Positions 16,521 to 24,446 of a stretch of DNA of 49,198 bases are shown piece after piece. The first letter of the stretch is position 1. Each line of letters opens with the position of its first letter. The notes below the pieces were generated by a model. That model did not search any database, was not told the DNA's origin, and saw only the letters and a list, made by a program, of their open reading frames with translations. The stretch spans positions 1-49,198 of the forward strand of contig NZ_CANLMP010000013.1 in NCBI RefSeq assembly GCF_947492405.1, read 5' to 3'. The translations under genes and the position numbers were made by a program. Origin of the DNA: an uncultured Aquimarina sp. Lineage in GTDB: Bacteria > Bacteroidota > Bacteroidia > Flavobacteriales > Flavobacteriaceae.

Positions 16521-17873
16521 ATGTCAAAAGACATTCGTATCAGAAAAGGTTTAGACATTAAGCTGGTTGGCGAAGCAGAAAAAATTACTGCAGAAGCTAC
16601 CAAAAGTAATGTTTACGCAATTAAGCCTGACGATTTTCATGGTATCGTACCGAAAGTTATTGCCAAACAGGGTACAGAAGTTAAAGCCGGCGAACCACTA
16701 TTCCACTCTAAAACTAATGAAAAAATGCTTTTTCCTTCACCAGTAAGTGGTGAAGTTGTGGAAATTATTCGCGGTGCTAAACGAAAAATACTATCATTTA
16801 AAATTTTAGCAGATAAAGAACAGCAATTTGCAGACTTTGGAACAAAGGATGTAAAAGCAATGAGTGGAGAAGATATAAAGTCTCACTTGTTATCTTCTGG
16901 TTGTTGGCCTTTTATTAAACAACGTCCGTATGATGTTATCGCTAATCCTGATGTTGCCCCAAAAGCAATTTTTATATCTGCTTACGCCACTGCACCTTTA
17001 GCCGCTGATTTAGAGTATGTGCTAAATGGTAAAGAAAACGAACTTCAAGCTGCTGTTACCGCATTAAGCAAATTAACAGAAGGAGATGTTCACGTATCCG
17101 CAGGTAAAAAAGGAAATTCTCCTTTTTCTGGATTGGACAATATAACTTTACATAATGTAAGTGGGCCTCATCCCGCAGGAAATGTAGGAGTACAAATTGC
17201 TAAACTCGATCCTATTAATAAAGGAGAAGTTGTTTGGATCGTAAACCCACAAGATCTGGTTATTATAGGAGAGTTGTTATTAACAGGTAAGTTTAACTCT
17301 GAACGAATCATAGCGTTAGCTGGTTCTTCTGTTAAAAGTCCAAAATATTTTAAAACTAGAATAGGTGCTGAGGTTTCTTCGGTTATATATGATTCTGGTG
17401 TAAAAGATAATAATATAAGAGTAATAAGCGGAAATGTGCTAACTGGAGATAATGTAAAACCTGATGGGAATTTAGGATTTTATCACGATATGATTACCGT
17501 AATTCCTGAAGGGGACGATTATGAATTATTTGGTTGGAATAAGCCAATCTTCAATAAGATATCGCCATCTAGGGCATTAACTTTTTCTTGGTTGTTTCCA
17601 AATAAAAAATATGATTTGAATACCAATACAAATGGTGAACATAGAGCATTTGTAGTTACAGGTAATTATGAAACTGTTTTTCCTTTAGATATTTATCCAT
17701 TACAGATCTTAAAAGCTTGTGCGGTTAATGATCTTGATGCTATGGAACAATTAGGGATGTATGAAGTAGCTCCTGAAGATTTTGCGCTGACTGAGTTTAT
17801 ATGTGTTTCTAAACAACCACATCAGCAGATCATTAGAGAAGGACTAGATTTAATGTTAAAAGAAATAGGATAA
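16521..17873 (+). CDS. nqrA: Na+-translocating NADH:quinone reductase subunit A
   Basis: A 450-residue peripheral subunit of Na+-NQR, the respiratory complex that passes electrons from NADH to quinone and exports Na+. The N-terminal part (about 35-95) has the barrel-sandwich pattern DDFHGIVPKVIAKQGTEVKAGEPLF, and the middle contains the flavodoxin-like SLBB-type region. The C-terminus (YGMYEVAPEDFALTEFICVS-type block, about 411-432) is conserved across NqrA. The length agrees with the Vibrio subunit (about 446). It is the first gene of a six-gene operon in the canonical order A-B-C-D-E-F with gaps of 1-11 bases, preceded by a clear promoter. Confidence 0.95.
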   Translation: MSKDIRIRKGLDIKLVGEAEKITAEATKSNVYAIKPDDFHGIVPKVIAKQGTEVKAGEPLFHSKTNEKMLFPSPVSGEVVEIIRGAKRKILSFKILADKEQQFADFGTKDVKAMSGEDIKSHLLSSGCWPFIKQRPYDVIANPDVAPKAIFISAYATAPLAADLEYVLNGKENELQAAVTALSKLTEGDVHVSAGKKGNSPFSGLDNITLHNVSGPHPAGNVGVQIAKLDPINKGEVVWIVNPQDLVIIGELLLTGKFNSERIIALAGSSVKSPKYFKTRIGAEVSSVIYDSGVKDNNIRVISGNVLTGDNVKPDGNLGFYHDMITVIPEGDDYELFGWNKPIFNKISPSRALTFSWLFPNKKYDLNTNTNGEHRAFVVTGNYETVFPLDIYPLQILKACAVNDLDAMEQLGMYEVAPEDFALTEFICVSKQPHQQIIREGLDLMLKEIG

Positions 17874-17877
17874 AGTC

Positions 17878-19137
17878 ATGGGTTTAAAAAGTAAATTACA
17901 TAACTTAAAACTTAAGTATAAGGACAAAAAGATGGCGCCAGCATTTAATGCACTCCATACTTTTTTATATCTGCCAAATGAGATTACACATTCAGGATCT
18001 CATGTTCGTGCAGCAGATGATTTGAAGCGTACCATGAACACTGTGATTATGTCATTAGTACCATGTTTAATTTTTGGTATGTTCAATGCAGGTTATCAGC
18101 ATCATTTAGCTTTAGGGGAAATAGAAGCTGCGGCTAATGGTTTTTTTAGTGCTGCATTTTGGTCGTTAGATAATTTGGTTATCGGATTATGGAAAGTTTT
18201 ACCGCTAGTTGTTGTCTCTTATGGAGTTGGATTAGCTGTAGAATTTTTGTTTGCAGTAATTAAAGGACACGAAGTAGAAGAAGGATATTTGGTTACCGGA
18301 ATGTTAGTTCCGTTAATTGTTCCTGTAGACACTCCTTTATGGATGTTATCAGTAGCAGTTATTTTCGGAGTGGTAATTGGTAAAGAAGTTTTTGGAGGAA
18401 CAGGAATGAATATTCTGAATCCTGCACTAACGATTAGAGCATTTTTATTTTTTGCGTATCCAACTTGGATGTCTGGAGATAAAGTATGGGTTCATGGAGC
18501 AGTAGAAAGAGCCAATGAGATTGCTGGAGGCGCACAATTAGATGCTATATCTGGAGAGACTATCTTAGGAGGATTAGCACAGGGTAAAAATATATTAGCC
18601 GAAACTGCTTCACATGGGAAAGAAGTTACATATTCGGTAGCTGAGGCTTTTTACGGATTCATACCTGGTTCTGTTGGAGAAACATCAGCCTTATTAATAT
18701 TATTAGGAGCTGTTTTCTTGATTTTTACGAAAATCGGAAGCTGGAGAATTATGGTAAGTGCGGTATTAGGAACATTAGTAATGGGATTGATATTTAATGG
18801 AGTTACTAATGCAGGATGGATAACAGAATCCAGTAAGTTTTATGGATTAATGAGTTTAGAATTCTGGAAACATTTAATTGTGGGAGGAATAGCATTTGGT
18901 ATTGTATTTATGGCTACCGATCCGGTAACAGCATCTCAAACTAATAAAGGAAAGTGGATCTATGGATTCTTGATAGGATTTATCTCTATATTAATTAGAG
19001 TATTTAATCCGGCATATCCTGAAGGTGTATTCTTAGCAATTTTGTTGATGAATGTATTCGCTCCTACGATCGATCACTATGTGGTTCAAGGAAATGTTAA
19101 GAAAAGAATGAAACGTCTAAAATTAAAAACTGCTTAG
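17878..19137 (+). CDS. nqrB: Na+-translocating NADH:quinone reductase subunit B
   Basis: A 419-residue integral membrane subunit with about ten membrane helices. It holds a covalent FMN attached to Thr by a phosphoester bond and carries the Na+ path. The attachment site is visible as DAISGETIL (residues 222-230), making Thr228 the expected flavinylated residue. The usual motif is SGAT; here the third position is Glu. The conserved segments GGTGMNILNPAL and MATDPVTASQT (typical of the NqrB/RnfD family) are intact. The cytoplasmic N-terminus is basic. The subunit should be modified by the ApbE encoded at 28291-29286. Confidence 0.95.
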   Translation: MGLKSKLHNLKLKYKDKKMAPAFNALHTFLYLPNEITHSGSHVRAADDLKRTMNTVIMSLVPCLIFGMFNAGYQHHLALGEIEAAANGFFSAAFWSLDNLVIGLWKVLPLVVVSYGVGLAVEFLFAVIKGHEVEEGYLVTGMLVPLIVPVDTPLWMLSVAVIFGVVIGKEVFGGTGMNILNPALTIRAFLFFAYPTWMSGDKVWVHGAVERANEIAGGAQLDAISGETILGGLAQGKNILAETASHGKEVTYSVAEAFYGFIPGSVGETSALLILLGAVFLIFTKIGSWRIMVSAVLGTLVMGLIFNGVTNAGWITESSKFYGLMSLEFWKHLIVGGIAFGIVFMATDPVTASQTNKGKWIYGFLIGFISILIRVFNPAYPEGVFLAILLMNVFAPTIDHYVVQGNVKKRMKRLKLKTA

Positions 19138-19139
19138 TT

Positions 19140-19895
19140 ATGGCGATTAATACAGATAAAAATTCATATACAATCATCTTTGCCGTCGTAATGGTGTTGG
19201 TGGTTGGAACAGTGTTAGCAGGTATATCTTCGGTGTTAAAACCAAACATTACTGCCAATAAAATAACAGAAAAGCAACAGAATATTTTATTCGCAATGGG
19301 TATTGCGGATACAGAAGATCCTAACGAATTTGTGCCTGCAGAAAAAGCACAGGAATTGTTTGATCAATATGTTGGTGATGAACAGTATATTATCACAGGA
19401 AATTCTGCTCAAAAAACAACTGATGCTTTTAATATAGAAGTTAAGAAAGAAAATGATAAGCTAAAGCAGGATCCGAACTATGAGCGTAAAATGCCTTTGT
19501 TTATTGGTAAGAAAGATGGAGAAGAATTTTATGTAGTACCTATGAGAGGAAATGGTCTTTGGGATGCAATCTGGGGATATGTTTCTTTAGATAAGGAATT
19601 CAAAACTGTGAAAGGTGCATTTTTTGATCATAAAGGAGAAACTCCTGGATTAGGGGCTAATATTAAAGAAGCTTATTTTAGAGATGATTTTATAGGAGAG
19701 CATATATTAGATGCTTCTGGAAACTATAAAGGTATTACCGTGAAGAAAGGTAATGGAGATCCTAAGAATGTCAGAAAAGATGATAATGCAGTAGATGCTA
19801 TGGCTGGTGCAACAATTACTGGAGATGGAGTAACTGCAATGGTGAAGAAAGGAATTAGAATGTATCAACCTTATTTCGAAACTTTAAAAAAATAA
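19140..19895 (+). CDS. nqrC: Na+-translocating NADH:quinone reductase subunit C
   Basis: A 251-residue subunit with one N-terminal membrane helix (about 11-32) and a periplasmic FMN-binding domain. The covalent FMN site is DAMAGATITGDGV, with Thr225 as the expected attachment residue, the same number as in the Vibrio subunit. GLWDAIWGYVSL and GETPGLGANIKE are the other family signatures. It starts two bases after the nqrB stop. Together with NqrB it makes up the substrate pair for ApbE. Confidence 0.95.
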   Translation: MAINTDKNSYTIIFAVVMVLVVGTVLAGISSVLKPNITANKITEKQQNILFAMGIADTEDPNEFVPAEKAQELFDQYVGDEQYIITGNSAQKTTDAFNIEVKKENDKLKQDPNYERKMPLFIGKKDGEEFYVVPMRGNGLWDAIWGYVSLDKEFKTVKGAFFDHKGETPGLGANIKEAYFRDDFIGEHILDASGNYKGITVKKGNGDPKNVRKDDNAVDAMAGATITGDGVTAMVKKGIRMYQPYFETLKK

Positions 19896-19898
19896 CAA

Positions 19899-20597
19899 AT
19901 GGCTGAAGTAACAGAAGAAAAAGTTGTAGCTAAAGTAAAAGAGCCTAAAGAGCCTTTGTTTTCGAAGAAAAACAAGAAATTATTAACAGATCCATTAGCG
20001 GATAATAACCCAATTACAATACAAGTATTAGGTATTTGTTCTGCATTGGCAATTACGGCACAGTTAAAGCCATCAATTGTAATGGCAATCTCAGTAATTT
20101 TTGTTCTAGGTATTGGTAATGTAGTCATCTCGTTAATGAGAAATATCATACCATCCAAAATTAGAATTATTGTTCAGTTAGTGGTAGTAGCTGCTTTGGT
20201 AATTGTTGTGGATCAGGTATTAAAAGCATTTGCGTATACATTAAGTAAAGAGCTTTCAGTATTTATTGGTTTGATTATTACCAACTGTATTATTATGGGG
20301 CGTTTTGAGGCCTTTGCTTTGGGTAACGGACCTTGGAAATCTTTTCTAGACGGTATTGGTAATGCTGCTGGATATGGAGTGCTGCTAATTATTGTAGCGT
20401 TTTTTAGAGAATTACTAGGATCTGGTACTTTATTCGGAGCAAAAGTATTAGGAGATCCAATTGAAAAAACTGGATTATATGCATATGGATATGAGAATAA
20501 TGGTTTTATGGTATTAGCGCCAATGGCATTGATTACTGTAGGAATTATTATCTGGATTCAGAGAAGTAGAAATAAAGCATTAATTGAAGATCATTAA
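19899..20597 (+). CDS. nqrD: Na+-translocating NADH:quinone reductase subunit D
   Basis: A 232-residue integral membrane subunit of the NqrDE pair (RnfE/RnfA family), with six predicted helices. The two conserved cysteines that, with those of NqrE, coordinate the membrane-embedded iron centre are visible in QVLGICSALAITAQLKPS and in LIITNCIIMGRFEAFA. Compared with the about 210-residue Vibrio protein it has a Lys/Glu-rich cytoplasmic N-terminal extension of about 20 residues. It lies three bases after nqrC. Confidence 0.95.
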   Translation: MAEVTEEKVVAKVKEPKEPLFSKKNKKLLTDPLADNNPITIQVLGICSALAITAQLKPSIVMAISVIFVLGIGNVVISLMRNIIPSKIRIIVQLVVVAALVIVVDQVLKAFAYTLSKELSVFIGLIITNCIIMGRFEAFALGNGPWKSFLDGIGNAAGYGVLLIIVAFFRELLGSGTLFGAKVLGDPIEKTGLYAYGYENNGFMVLAPMALITVGIIIWIQRSRNKALIEDH

Positions 20598-20608
20598 AAT
20601 AAAGAAAC

Positions 20609-21322
20609 ATGGACTATTTAGAATTATTTTTAAAATCGATCTTTATAGATAATATGGTATTCGCATTCTTTTTAGGAATGTGCTCATACCTTGCGGTTTC
20701 TAAAAAAGTATCTACTGCAGTAGGTCTTGGAGCAGCAGTTATATTCGTTTTGGCAATTACGGTACCTTTAAACTTTTTATTGGATAAGTATATCCTTAGA
20801 GAAGGTGCTTTAGTTTGGTTAGGACCAGAATATTCAGACTATGATTTAAGTTTCTTAACCTTTATTCTGTTTATTGCTACCATTGCAACGATGGTACAGT
20901 TAGTAGAAATTATAGTCGAGAAATTTTCGCCATCATTATATAACTCTTTAGGTATTTTCTTACCGCTTATAGCAGTAAACTGTGCAATCCTTGGTGGATC
21001 ACTGTTTATGCAACAAAAGGAATTTGCTACTATTACTCACGCTGGTGTATATGGTATAGGGTCAGGAATCGGATGGTTCTTAGCTATTCTTGCTATTGCG
21101 GCGATTAGAGAAAAGATCAGATACTCTAACGTGCCTGCTCCATTAAGAGGATTAGGAATAACATTTATCCTCACAGGACTTATGGCGATAGGCTTTATGA
21201 GTTTTGGAGGAATGCTAACTGGAGGAGAAGAAGAAGAGACCAAGAAACAGGAAACTGTTCAGGTAAAAGAAAAAACTGCTAAAGAAGTAGCAGAAAACAC
21301 TAACGTTTCAATACTTAAATAA
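20609..21322 (+). CDS. nqrE: Na+-translocating NADH:quinone reductase subunit E
   Basis: A 237-residue membrane subunit partnering NqrD, with its iron-centre cysteines in FFLGMCSYLAVSKKV (about 20-34) and IAVNCAILGGSLFMQQKEF (about 122-140). The core ends near residue 205. A charged tail of about 35 residues (starting GGEEEETKKQETVQV) follows, which the about 198-residue Vibrio protein does not have. The gene starts 11 bases after nqrD and is followed by nqrF after one base. Confidence 0.95.
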   Translation: MDYLELFLKSIFIDNMVFAFFLGMCSYLAVSKKVSTAVGLGAAVIFVLAITVPLNFLLDKYILREGALVWLGPEYSDYDLSFLTFILFIATIATMVQLVEIIVEKFSPSLYNSLGIFLPLIAVNCAILGGSLFMQQKEFATITHAGVYGIGSGIGWFLAILAIAAIREKIRYSNVPAPLRGLGITFILTGLMAIGFMSFGGMLTGGEEEETKKQETVQVKEKTAKEVAENTNVSILK

Positions 21323-21323
21323 T

Positions 21324-22631
21324 ATGATATTTTTAGCGTCAACAGTTGGAACAATCGCTATCACCATTATTTCATTTTTGGTGCTTACATTGGTTTTAGT
21401 AGGAATTTTATTATTTGCAAAAGACAAATTATTACCATCAGGACCGGTTAAGATTACTATTAATGGTGAAAAAGAGATAGAAGTAGCTTCAGGAGGTACT
21501 TTATTATCTACATTAGGTAGTGAAAAAATATTTTTACCATCGGCTTGTGGTGGTGGTGGAACTTGTATTCAGTGTGAATGTCACGTATTAGAAGGTGGAG
21601 GAGAAGCATTGCCAACAGAAACACCACACTTTTCTCGTAAGGACTTACAACACGGAGCTCGTTTGGCTTGCCAAGTGAAAGTAAAACAAGATATGAATAT
21701 TGAGATTCCAGAAGAAGTATTCGGAATCAAGAAATGGGAAGCTACCGTTGTTCGTAATTACAATGTAGCATCTTTTATCAAGGAGTTTGTAGTAGAAATC
21801 CCTGAAGATATGGGGTACAAAGCTGGAGGATATATTCAGATTGAGATCCCACAATGTGAGATCAAATATGCTGATATTGATATTACAGCACATCCAGAAG
21901 AGCATGAGACTCCAGATAAATTCCAGGCAGAATGGGATAAGTTTGGCTTATGGCCATTAGTGATGAAAAATAATGAAACCGTAGAGCGTGCATATTCTAT
22001 GGCTTCTTATCCTGCAGAAGGTAGAGAGATTATGCTTAATGTGCGTATTGCTACACCACCTTGGGATAGAAGTAAGAATGGATGGATGGATGTTAATCCT
22101 GGGGTTGCATCTTCTTATATTTTTGCGCAGAAGCCTGGTGATAAAGTAACTATTTCTGGACCTTATGGAGAGTTCTTTATCAATGAATCAGAAGCAGAGA
22201 TGTTATATGTTGGTGGTGGAGCCGGAATGGCGCCAATGCGTTCTCATTTGTATCACCTATTCAGAACATTACAAACTGGACGTAAAGTTACCTATTGGTA
22301 TGGAGGACGTTCTAAAAGAGAATTATTTTACTTAGAGCATTTCTATGATTTAGAGAAGAACTTCCCTAATTTCAAATTCTATCTGGCACTTTCTGAGCCA
22401 TTAGAAGAAGATAACTGGAAAGTTAAAAGTGATATAGATGCAGAAGGTGATGGATTCGTTGGATTTATTCATAACTGTGTAATTGATAATTATCTGAATC
22501 ATCACGAATCCCCAGAAGATATAGAATTGTATTTCTGTGGACCACCATTGATGAACAAAGCAGTTCAGAAAATGGGAGAAGATTTTGGTATTCCTGATGA
22601 GCATATCAGATTCGATGACTTCGGAGGGTAA
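21324..22631 (+). CDS. nqrF: Na+-translocating NADH:quinone reductase subunit F
   Basis: A 435-residue entry subunit that takes electrons from NADH through FAD to a [2Fe-2S] cluster. In order: an N-terminal membrane helix (about 10-32); a ferredoxin domain with cluster cysteines 75, 81, 84 and 116 (ACGGGGTCIQC ... ARLACQV); an FAD-binding barrel with RAYSMASYP; and an NADH-binding domain with MLYVGGGAGMAPMRSHL and the C-terminal ELYFCGPPLMNKAV. All expected motifs are intact. It is the last gene of the operon and is followed by a strong terminator. Confidence 0.96.
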   Translation: MIFLASTVGTIAITIISFLVLTLVLVGILLFAKDKLLPSGPVKITINGEKEIEVASGGTLLSTLGSEKIFLPSACGGGGTCIQCECHVLEGGGEALPTETPHFSRKDLQHGARLACQVKVKQDMNIEIPEEVFGIKKWEATVVRNYNVASFIKEFVVEIPEDMGYKAGGYIQIEIPQCEIKYADIDITAHPEEHETPDKFQAEWDKFGLWPLVMKNNETVERAYSMASYPAEGREIMLNVRIATPPWDRSKNGWMDVNPGVASSYIFAQKPGDKVTISGPYGEFFINESEAEMLYVGGGAGMAPMRSHLYHLFRTLQTGRKVTYWYGGRSKRELFYLEHFYDLEKNFPNFKFYLALSEPLEEDNWKVKSDIDAEGDGFVGFIHNCVIDNYLNHHESPEDIELYFCGPPLMNKAVQKMGEDFGIPDEHIRFDDFGG

Positions 22632-22660
22632 ATATATCCGATCTTTCTAAATAATTATAA

Positions 22661-22699
22661 AAAAGAGGCTGTCTAAAAAGTATTTAGGCAGCCTCTTTT
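22661..22699. terminator. Bidirectional terminator at the end of nqrF
   Basis: The stem AAAAGAGGCTG(T)CT pairs with AGGCAGCCTCTTTT around an about 11-base loop, with T-runs on both strands. It ends the nqr operon on the plus strand and the outer-membrane barrel gene on the minus strand. Confidence 0.85.
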
Positions 22700-22721
22700 A
22701 TGGTGTCATTATCTATATCAG

Positions 22722-23318
22722 TTAGAATTTGAATTGGAGCCCTATACTTAAATCTTGAATTCCAGATCGATAATCAGTCCTTTTATTTTCAATTTGGAAA
22801 AAATCTTCTGATGTTTGACTTTTGAATATGGTTCTGGAGAATTTCCATAAATCAGCTTTTGCAAATACTGAAAATTTCTTGGTAATAAAGAAGTTGATCC
22901 CTGTAGATATGGTAGCACTTAATTGATGGACTTCTGATTCAGTATTACGGTTGAGAAAAGTGGATGTTCTTTTCTCTGTAGTTTTATCAAGAGCCAGTTC
23001 GGCGAATACATTAAACCTTTTTTTTGGCATAAAATAATATCTACCGTTTATTCCTATTCCAAAACTATTGATTGAAGAAAAGTTGCTAGATTCACTTACT
23101 AGAAATTCTGATTGTAATCCTAAAGAAATATTAGAGGTCAAGAAGTAACCTGCTGATGGTCGAATATAGAACGCATCAATAGAGTCAAAACCTCCATAGT
23201 TTAAAGCTGTTGAGATAAATATATCTCCTTTATTAAAACCATAACTCTTTTTTTCTTCTTGAGAATATGCCATAGAAGATATAAACAAGGCAATGAGTGC
23301 ATACTTAATTGTTTTCAT
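22722..23318 (-). CDS. Outer-membrane beta-barrel protein
   Basis: A 198-residue exported protein with a signal peptide (1-19, ending MAYSQ). The rest is alternating hydrophobic/polar strands typical of a small eight-stranded outer-membrane barrel (NISLGLQSEFLVSES, FGIGINGRYYFMPKKRFNVFAELAL, ISTGINFFITKKFSVFAKADL), closing with a terminal aromatic strand LSIGLQFKF that fits the C-terminal insertion signal recognised by BamA. The specific function is unknown. It is monocistronic and convergent with the nqr operon. Confidence 0.85.
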   Translation of the reverse strand: MKTIKYALIALFISSMAYSQEEKKSYGFNKGDIFISTALNYGGFDSIDAFYIRPSAGYFLTSNISLGLQSEFLVSESSNFSSINSFGIGINGRYYFMPKKRFNVFAELALDKTTEKRTSTFLNRNTESEVHQLSATISTGINFFITKKFSVFAKADLWKFSRTIFKSQTSEDFFQIENKRTDYRSGIQDLSIGLQFKF

Positions 23319-23457
23319 ATTACTTTTTGTTTTGTATTATTTACCTTAAGACGAATAAAGAAATGGATACACGTAATAATTGTATTTAATTTAATGTTAT
23401 ACTCCTTTAGTAATACTCTTGGGCGTATTGTTTAATGAATTGTTGATACAAAATAGA

Positions 23458-24336
23458 ATGAAGAAATACCTAATGATAATAGGCGGAATAATAGTTTTAA
23501 TTGTAATTTTTAAAGTAACTTCTAAAGGAAAACAGTTAACAAATCATGTAAAAGGAGCTATGAAAAATATCGTTTCGGCTCCTGATTATATTAATGAGTC
23601 AGGAGATGCTATTAGTACCAGAGTTACACTCCCTGAAGGATATAGGAGAACAGTATATCCAGAAGGTTCTTTTCAGGAATATCTTCGTCATTATCAATTG
23701 AAAAAGCATGGATCACCGATTATTAATTATGATAATACCAGATACTTCGCACAGCATTGGCATGATGCCATTTTAGAAATTCCTGTTCCTGCTAATGGAT
23801 TGCAACAATGTGCGGATGCTTTAATGAGAATGAGAGCAGAATATTTATGGGATCAAAATAGAAAAGATAAAATAGGTTTTAATTTTACCTCAGGACATTA
23901 TTGTTCCTGGAAAAAGTATGCAGAAGGATATCGTCCTAAAATAAAAGGTAACAAAGTGACTTTTCATAAAACAGCTTCACCGAATGCTTCTAAAAGCAAT
24001 TTCTATAAATATCTGAACTTGATTTATACCTATGCAGGTACTTTATCATTGCATACAGAACTTCCTAAAGTAAAAGTAAAAGATTTGACCATTGGTGATA
24101 TGTTAGTCAAACCTGGATCTCCAGGGCATATCGAAATCATAGTAGATGAGATTGTAAATGACCAAGGAGATAAAATGTTCTTGCTTGCACAGGGAAATAC
24201 ACCTGCACAGAATGTTTGTTTGCTTAAAAATTTTGAAGATACCAGTATCTCTCCTTGGTATCGTTTTAAAGAAAATACTTCAGTGTATACGCCTAGTTAT
24301 TATTTTGAGGAAGCATTATTTATTAGGTTTAAGTAA
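23458..24336 (+). CDS. DUF4846 domain protein
   Basis: A 292-residue exported or membrane-anchored protein. The ATG at 23458 (MKKYLMIIGGIIVLIVIF) is preferred over an upstream TTG and supplies an N-terminal hydrophobic anchor (about 5-20) without a clear cleavage site. The body matches the DUF4846 family: RVTLPEGYRRTVYPEGSFQEYLR near 45-68, QQCADALMRMRAEYLWDQ (about 118-135), FTSGHYCSWKKYAEGYRP (about 142-160), and LKVGDMLVKPGSPGHIEIIVD-type and LLAQGNTPAQ segments near the end. The GH, DM and AQG pattern looks enzymatic, but no activity is established. It is followed by the VIT-domain gene in the same direction. Confidence 0.82.
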   Translation: MKKYLMIIGGIIVLIVIFKVTSKGKQLTNHVKGAMKNIVSAPDYINESGDAISTRVTLPEGYRRTVYPEGSFQEYLRHYQLKKHGSPIINYDNTRYFAQHWHDAILEIPVPANGLQQCADALMRMRAEYLWDQNRKDKIGFNFTSGHYCSWKKYAEGYRPKIKGNKVTFHKTASPNASKSNFYKYLNLIYTYAGTLSLHTELPKVKVKDLTIGDMLVKPGSPGHIEIIVDEIVNDQGDKMFLLAQGNTPAQNVCLLKNFEDTSISPWYRFKENTSVYTPSYYFEEALFIRFK

Positions 24337-24446
24337 TATTAGAATAAAGAAACGTTTACTCAATCAAAGAGTATGTTTACTCATTTTCGGTTTTGTCAAT
24401 GGTTAATAATGTAGAGTTTTACTTCAAATTGAAAAATACACTAACC

